Shown here piece by piece: positions 60,208 to 64,000 of a stretch of DNA of 64,000 nt. Under the pieces are notes generated by a model that saw only the letters and a list, made by a program, of their open reading frames with translations, ran no database searches and was not told the origin of the DNA. The DNA is taken from positions 1,736,001 to 1,800,000 of the forward strand of contig NZ_JAJEJR010000001.1 in assembly GCF_021390595.1 (NCBI RefSeq), read 5' to 3'. The stretch's first letter is position 1; each line of letters opens with the position of its first letter. The DNA comes from Paraburkholderia sp. HP33-1. Lineage in GTDB: Bacteria; Pseudomonadota; Gammaproteobacteria; Burkholderiales; Burkholderiaceae. A program made the position numbers and the translations under genes.

Positions 60208-60539
60208 GAGGAGGGCTCCTTAAGTTGTCCGCACGAATCGCCGGGCTTCCCTAATATCACTCCCATTTATCCAGACTAGCATTTTCTATCGATTTGTCCG
60301 ATCGACCGGGCCGCCGTATGCTCGGCTCAAACCCATAGATCCAGACCGGCGACGGAGGCCCACCAGACAGCCCGAACTCCGCAAGGAGACAAGCGAACCC
60401 GGCAAGCCAGGGCCATCCCGAGCTTGCGAATACGCGGGCCTCCCTGCATTCTTCGAATCAGATTAACCGACCAGACGGTCGGTCAAAGATAACCAGGGTC
60501 GCCGCTCGACGATTGGCCCGCGAATTGTCGGTAACCAGC
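60208..60539. other. Intergenic region upstream of the AraC gene
   Basis: About 330 bases between divergent genes. The main feature is the palindrome ACCGACC-N4-GGTCGGT at 60466-60483. No gene supported. Confidence 0.5.
60466..60483. promoter_or_regulatory. Palindrome upstream of the AraC gene
   Basis: ACCGACC-AGAC-GGTCGGT, perfect 7-bp arms. The symmetrical form is typical of TetR-type repressor sites rather than AraC sites, yet no TetR gene is in the window. It ends 57 bp before the AraC start. Confidence 0.55.
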
Positions 60540-61478
60540 ATGCAGCTCGAGAACCACACCTTAACCGACGCCAGCGAACACGCAGCTCTGCTTTCCGGCT
60601 GGGAACAGCAGTATTTCCAGCTCGATAGAGGGCCATTTCGCAGTCGGCTCCAGCAGGTCGGCGTGGACGGCATTCACGTTTTCTACGAATCCGTGAATCG
60701 CCGCATCGTGCAGCAGGGCAGCACCCCGAGCGACATGCTCGTGTTCGGCATCGTGCTCGACTCGAATTCGCCGGTCACTTTCGCCGACCGCTCCGTCACC
60801 AGGGATTCGATCATCTGCGCGCGCGCGAATCGCGAATTCTTCATGCATCTTCCAGGCGAAAGCGAACTCCTCGGTGTCGGCGTGAAGTTGCCGCTGCTCG
60901 AGCGGCACCCGGAGCTGGCCGCGCGGCTCGAATGCAGCATGTCCAACAAGCACCCCGTGATTCCGCTCGCCCCCGGCGCGCGCGAGCAGTTCATCGCGCT
61001 GTGGCGCTACGTGACCGACGAGGTGTTCGCGCTGAACGCGTTCGCACAGTCGGACCTCGCGCAGCGCCGGGTGACGGCGCAGATTCTCGACATGCTCCAC
61101 GCACTGGTCGAGAGCGGCATCCGCGGCGAAAAAGCCGATATCACATGGATGTCCCATAGCGACGTGGTCGCGCGCGCGCACGAGATGATCCTCGCGCGCC
61201 CGCTTGAGCCCGTGACGGTGCACGAGCTGTGCGAATCGCTGCGGATCAGCCGGCGCACGGTGCAGACGAGCTTTCGTCTCGTGACCGGCAAATCTCCCGT
61301 CGAATACATGCGCGCGATTCGCCTGAACCACGTGCGCCAGTTGCTGCGCAATGCGTCGCCGCTCCAGCTGACCGTGCGCGATGCCGCGCAACGGTGGGGC
61401 TTCTTTCACTCAGGGCACTTCACGCAGGACTATCGCGAGCTGTTCGACGCGATGCCGTCGGACAAACGCGCGCGCTAA
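60540..61478 (+). CDS. AraC-family transcriptional regulator
   Basis: The 312-residue product starts at ATG 60540 (GGTAA upstream; an earlier TTG is less likely). The N-terminal ligand-binding half is of the FeaR/EutR-like kind (SEHAALLSGWEQQYFQLDRG, NREFFMHLPGESELLGVGVK). The C-terminal DNA-binding region has two HTHs: VTVHELCESLRISRRTVQTS and LTVRDAAQRWGFFHSGHFTQ. Convergent with the aldehyde dehydrogenase gene, which it may regulate. Confidence 0.9.
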   Translation: MQLENHTLTDASEHAALLSGWEQQYFQLDRGPFRSRLQQVGVDGIHVFYESVNRRIVQQGSTPSDMLVFGIVLDSNSPVTFADRSVTRDSIICARANREFFMHLPGESELLGVGVKLPLLERHPELAARLECSMSNKHPVIPLAPGAREQFIALWRYVTDEVFALNAFAQSDLAQRRVTAQILDMLHALVESGIRGEKADITWMSHSDVVARAHEMILARPLEPVTVHELCESLRISRRTVQTSFRLVTGKSPVEYMRAIRLNHVRQLLRNASPLQLTVRDAAQRWGFFHSGHFTQDYRELFDAMPSDKRAR

Positions 61479-61661
61479 ACCAACGGGTTCGACCGCGAAA
61501 AGGCGCGGGCGGGACAACGAACACTTCCGGCCCGGCCACGCTCGCGAGCATCGCTACCCGCAGACGCGCCCGGGAATTCGAATCCGTGCGGTCGCCCATC
61601 TCGCTCTCGCGCAGATCGACCGACGGCGTATTCATCGTGTGTCGCCCCTCGAATGCAAGCC

Positions 61662-63140
61662 TCAGTAGGCGAAGCAGACGGATTTGGTCTCGGTGTACGC
61701 GTCGATGATCGCGCGACCGTGCTCGCGTCCAACGCCGGACGACTTGAAGCCGCCGAACGGCAACGCGGGATCGACCATGTTGTGCGAATTGACCCACACC
61801 GTCCCTGCTTCCATGCGATCGACGACTCGCAGCGCCTTATCGAGCTGGTTCGTCCACACGCTCGCACCAAGGCCGTACTCGCTGGAATTCGCGGCGCTGA
61901 TCGCTTCTTCCAGATCGTCGTAAGGCATCGCCACCAGCACCGGACCGAACACCTCCTCGTTGACGAGCGACAGCGGCTTGCGCGCTTCGTTGGCGACCAC
62001 GGTCGGACGCACGAAATAGCCGGCGCCGTCGTGCGCCGAGCCGCCCGCGACGATTTCTCCGCCCTGCGCGCGGCCTTCGGCGATCATGCCGACGACCTTG
62101 TCGCGATGACGCGACGAGACGAGCGGACCCATCTGCGTCTTCTCGTCGAAGCCGGACCCGAGCACGAGACTGTTGGCGACCTGCGCGACGCCCTCGACGA
62201 TCTGCCCGTACATCGAGCGCGGCACGTAGAGCCGCGAGCCCGCCGTACACACCTGGCCGTGATTGAAGAAGATCGCGCCCGCCGCGCCTTCGATCGCCTT
62301 GCGCGGATCGCAGTCGTCGAGCACGATCACCGGGCTCTTGCCGCCCAGCTCGAGCGACACGCGGCGGATATCGCGGCCGCATTGCGCGCCGATCAGCCGG
62401 CCCACTTCGGTCGAGCCCGTGAACGTGACCTTGTCGACGTCGGGATGGCGCACCAGCGCCGCGCCCGCCGTTTCGCCGCGACCGGTGATGACGTTGAGAA
62501 CGCCCGCCGGAAAACCCGCTTCGAGCGCAAGCTCGGCGAGGCGGATCGCGGTCAGCGGCGTTTCCTCGGCGGGCTTGAGCACCACCGTGCAGCCGCAGGC
62601 GAGCGCCGGCGCGATCTTCCAGACCGCCATCAGCAACGGGAAATTCCACGGCACGATCGCGGCGACCACGCCGGCCGGCACGCGCTGCGTCGACGCGCGA
62701 TACTGCACGCCCGGCGGAAAGCTCAGCGACAGATCGACCGTGCTGCCCTCGATCTTGGTCGCCCAGCCGGCCATATAGCGCAGCCACTGCGCGCTGCCGC
62801 CCACTTCGAGCATGCGCGAGAAGCCGAGCAGCTTGCCCTGGTTGAGGGTTTCGAGCGCGGCCAGTTCGTCGCCATGTTGCTCCACCAGATCGGCGAGCTT
62901 GAGCAGCAGGTGTTCGCGCGCGGCCGGCGGCATGCGGCGCCATTCGTTCGATTCGAACGCGCCCTTCGCGACGGCCACGGCGGCCGCGACGTCCTCAGCG
63001 TCGCCGTCGGGCACCTGCGCGATTTCACGCCCGCTGGCCGGGTCGTAGACGGCGAAGGTTTTGCCGCTACGCGCGGCGGTGGCACGGCCACCCACGATCA
63101 TCTGGGTGTGGAGGTTCGCAAGCAATGCTTCGATATTCAT
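61662..63140 (-). CDS. NAD-dependent aldehyde dehydrogenase (phenylacetaldehyde-type)
   Basis: The 492-residue ALDH has the NAD-binding PWNFPLLMAVWKIAPALACG, catalytic Glu in LELGGKSPVIVL and nucleophile Cys in FFNHGQVCTAGSRLYVPR. The end NPDN-like FGGFKSSGVGREHG is complete. The C-terminal pattern and the adjacent FeaR-like AraC regulator suggest an aromatic-aldehyde dehydrogenase such as phenylacetaldehyde dehydrogenase, but substrate assignment is inference. AGGAGCAGAC precedes the ATG. It follows the YCF48-like gene after a 22-bp gap and could be in one operon with it. Confidence 0.93.
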   Translation of the reverse strand: MNIEALLANLHTQMIVGGRATAARSGKTFAVYDPASGREIAQVPDGDAEDVAAAVAVAKGAFESNEWRRMPPAAREHLLLKLADLVEQHGDELAALETLNQGKLLGFSRMLEVGGSAQWLRYMAGWATKIEGSTVDLSLSFPPGVQYRASTQRVPAGVVAAIVPWNFPLLMAVWKIAPALACGCTVVLKPAEETPLTAIRLAELALEAGFPAGVLNVITGRGETAGAALVRHPDVDKVTFTGSTEVGRLIGAQCGRDIRRVSLELGGKSPVIVLDDCDPRKAIEGAAGAIFFNHGQVCTAGSRLYVPRSMYGQIVEGVAQVANSLVLGSGFDEKTQMGPLVSSRHRDKVVGMIAEGRAQGGEIVAGGSAHDGAGYFVRPTVVANEARKPLSLVNEEVFGPVLVAMPYDDLEEAISAANSSEYGLGASVWTNQLDKALRVVDRMEAGTVWVNSHNMVDPALPFGGFKSSGVGREHGRAIIDAYTETKSVCFAY

Positions 63141-63162
63141 GTCTGCTCCTGATTGATCTGGT

Positions 63163-64000
63163 TTATCGGGCGATTACGCCTTGTTTGGAAAACAGGACGG
63201 GCGAACCGCCCTTGTTCAATACCAGCGCGGTCAGCGCGTCGCGGCCCGGCAACTGCTTCGCCACGAAATCGCGCGCACCCGGCTGTTTCACCGTCACGTA
63301 GCCGTCGAGTGCCACAGCGGCCACGCCGTGTGCGTTCGCGACGAGATCGGTGATCGAATCGTTGACACCGGACTGCACCGGTTGCCACGTCGCCCCGCCG
63401 TCGCCGCTCGCGAACAGATTGCCGCGCAACCCGCCCACGTAAATCGTGCGATCCGGCGCGACCACGCCGCTCCACAACGTGCCCTTGTAGCCCGTGTGCA
63501 GCGCTTGCCAGCTCGCGCCGTCGTCGCTCGACCTGAACACGGTGCCCTGCTCGGCCGCGATATAGACGTCCTTGTCCGGGCCCGCGAAGACCGAGAAGAA
63601 GTTCAGTCCGCTCTTGCCGGCGCCCGCGCCCGCACCCGCGCCCTTGTCGACCTGCTGCGTTTTCCAGGTGGCGCCGCCGTCGTCGGTCGTGACGAGCAGC
63701 GACCACAGGCCCACGGCCCAGCCGTGGCGCTCGTCACGAAACGCGATCGAGAACAGCGGCTGGTCGACGCCGGTATCGGAGCGTTGCACGCGCCAGTTCT
63801 CACCGCCGTCGTCGGTGCGTAGCACGACGCCCCAGTGGCCCGCCGCCCAGCCGTGCCGCGCATCGGCGAACGCGACCGAGGTCAGCGTGGCATTGGCCGG
63901 CACGTCGTGCGCCTGGCGGAAATGCGCTCCGTTGTCGTCGGACAGCAGGATCACGCCGTGTTCGCCGACCGCGACGATGCGCTGGCCCGCGAGGGTCGCG
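63163..64000 (-). CDS. YCF48/BNR-repeat beta-propeller protein (5' end outside window)
   Basis: The C-terminal 279 residues are visible; the frame stays open to the window edge. Repeats of the YCF48 kind with Asp-box (S/T-x-D-x-G-x-T-W) motifs occur: LSDDNGAHF, RTDDGGENWRVQ, TTDDGGATWKTQ, RSSDDGASWQAL and ASGDGGATWQPV, five or more blades. A glycine/alanine-rich loop (KGAGAGAGAGKSG) interrupts one. In many Proteobacteria such proteins accompany exporters or oxidoreductases. Role here unknown; it lies upstream of the aldehyde dehydrogenase on the same strand. Confidence 0.85.
   Translation of the reverse strand, partial: ATLAGQRIVAVGEHGVILLSDDNGAHFRQAHDVPANATLTSVAFADARHGWAAGHWGVVLRTDDGGENWRVQRSDTGVDQPLFSIAFRDERHGWAVGLWSLLVTTDDGGATWKTQQVDKGAGAGAGAGKSGLNFFSVFAGPDKDVYIAAEQGTVFRSSDDGASWQALHTGYKGTLWSGVVAPDRTIYVGGLRGNLFASGDGGATWQPVQSGVNDSITDLVANAHGVAAVALDGYVTVKQPGARDFVAKQLPGRDALTALVLNKGGSPVLFSKQGVIAR

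Noticed and set aside
61653..63152. Plus-strand open frame (499 codons) opposite the aldehyde dehydrogenase
   Set aside because: Antisense shadow with arginine/histidine-rich composition; the minus-strand frame has all ALDH motifs.

Overview
The window looks like a piece of a Paraburkholderia/Burkholderia-type betaproteobacterial chromosome. The evidence is high G+C, several small proteins of kinds typical of that group (a DUF4148 protein, phasin-like and DUF1269 proteins), and the general gene set. I saw no rRNA, tRNA, CRISPR array, insertion sequence or phage genes.

Layout. 1-5.3 kb: the 5' part of an APC amino-acid permease, then sparse small genes (lipoprotein, DUF4148 protein, a probable frameshifted remnant) and a minus-strand row of small genes downstream of a phasin-like gene. 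5.6-11.8 kb: a signalling block made of a periplasmic sugar-binding-type protein overlapping a hybrid histidine kinase, facing a LuxR-type response regulator and a cytoplasmic REC-PAS-kinase. 12-15.2 kb: small hypothetical genes and a chemotaxis receptor.

15.6-31.6 kb, all minus strand, is the most interesting part. It holds a soluble di-iron monooxygenase cluster of the MimABCD/PrmABCD (propane/acetone/phenol) type, with the accessory genes amidohydrolase, DUF59 protein and divergent GroEL. To these are added an NRAMP Mn/Fe importer and a sigma-54 activator of the AcoR/MimR kind. Upstream lies a five-gene unit: Zn alcohol dehydrogenase, coiled-coil protein, CobW-family GTPase, WD40 protein and a 67-residue protein. 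I read a -24/-12 (sigma-54) promoter in front of the monooxygenase operon (27611-27627) and a second one in front of the alcohol dehydrogenase (31612-31628). The two operons therefore look like one regulon: the monooxygenase makes an alcohol, the dehydrogenase oxidises it, and the chaperonin, CobW GTPase and metal importer plausibly assemble and metallate the enzyme.

31.9-42 kb: a KR/A-rich DNA-binding-like protein behind a perfect palindrome, a zinc-ribbon protein, NnrU and RidA proteins, then an EmrAB/outer-membrane-factor multidrug efflux set with two MarR repressors and three near-identical 18-bp operators, an atypical SDR, and a LysR regulator. 42-55.4 kb: a redox/low-oxygen-flavoured block with cytochrome b561, MBL/beta-CASP protein, BON protein, K+ channel, ChrA, LemA-like lipoprotein, a caa3-type cytochrome oxidase operon and DUF1269-like membrane proteins. 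Three FNR/Anr-like boxes lie here. 55.5-64 kb: KatG, a RES/Xre toxin-antitoxin pair with an operator, a Tat-exported zinc carboxypeptidase/aspartoacylase-like protein, an AraC regulator convergent with an aldehyde dehydrogenase, and the start of a YCF48-like repeat protein.
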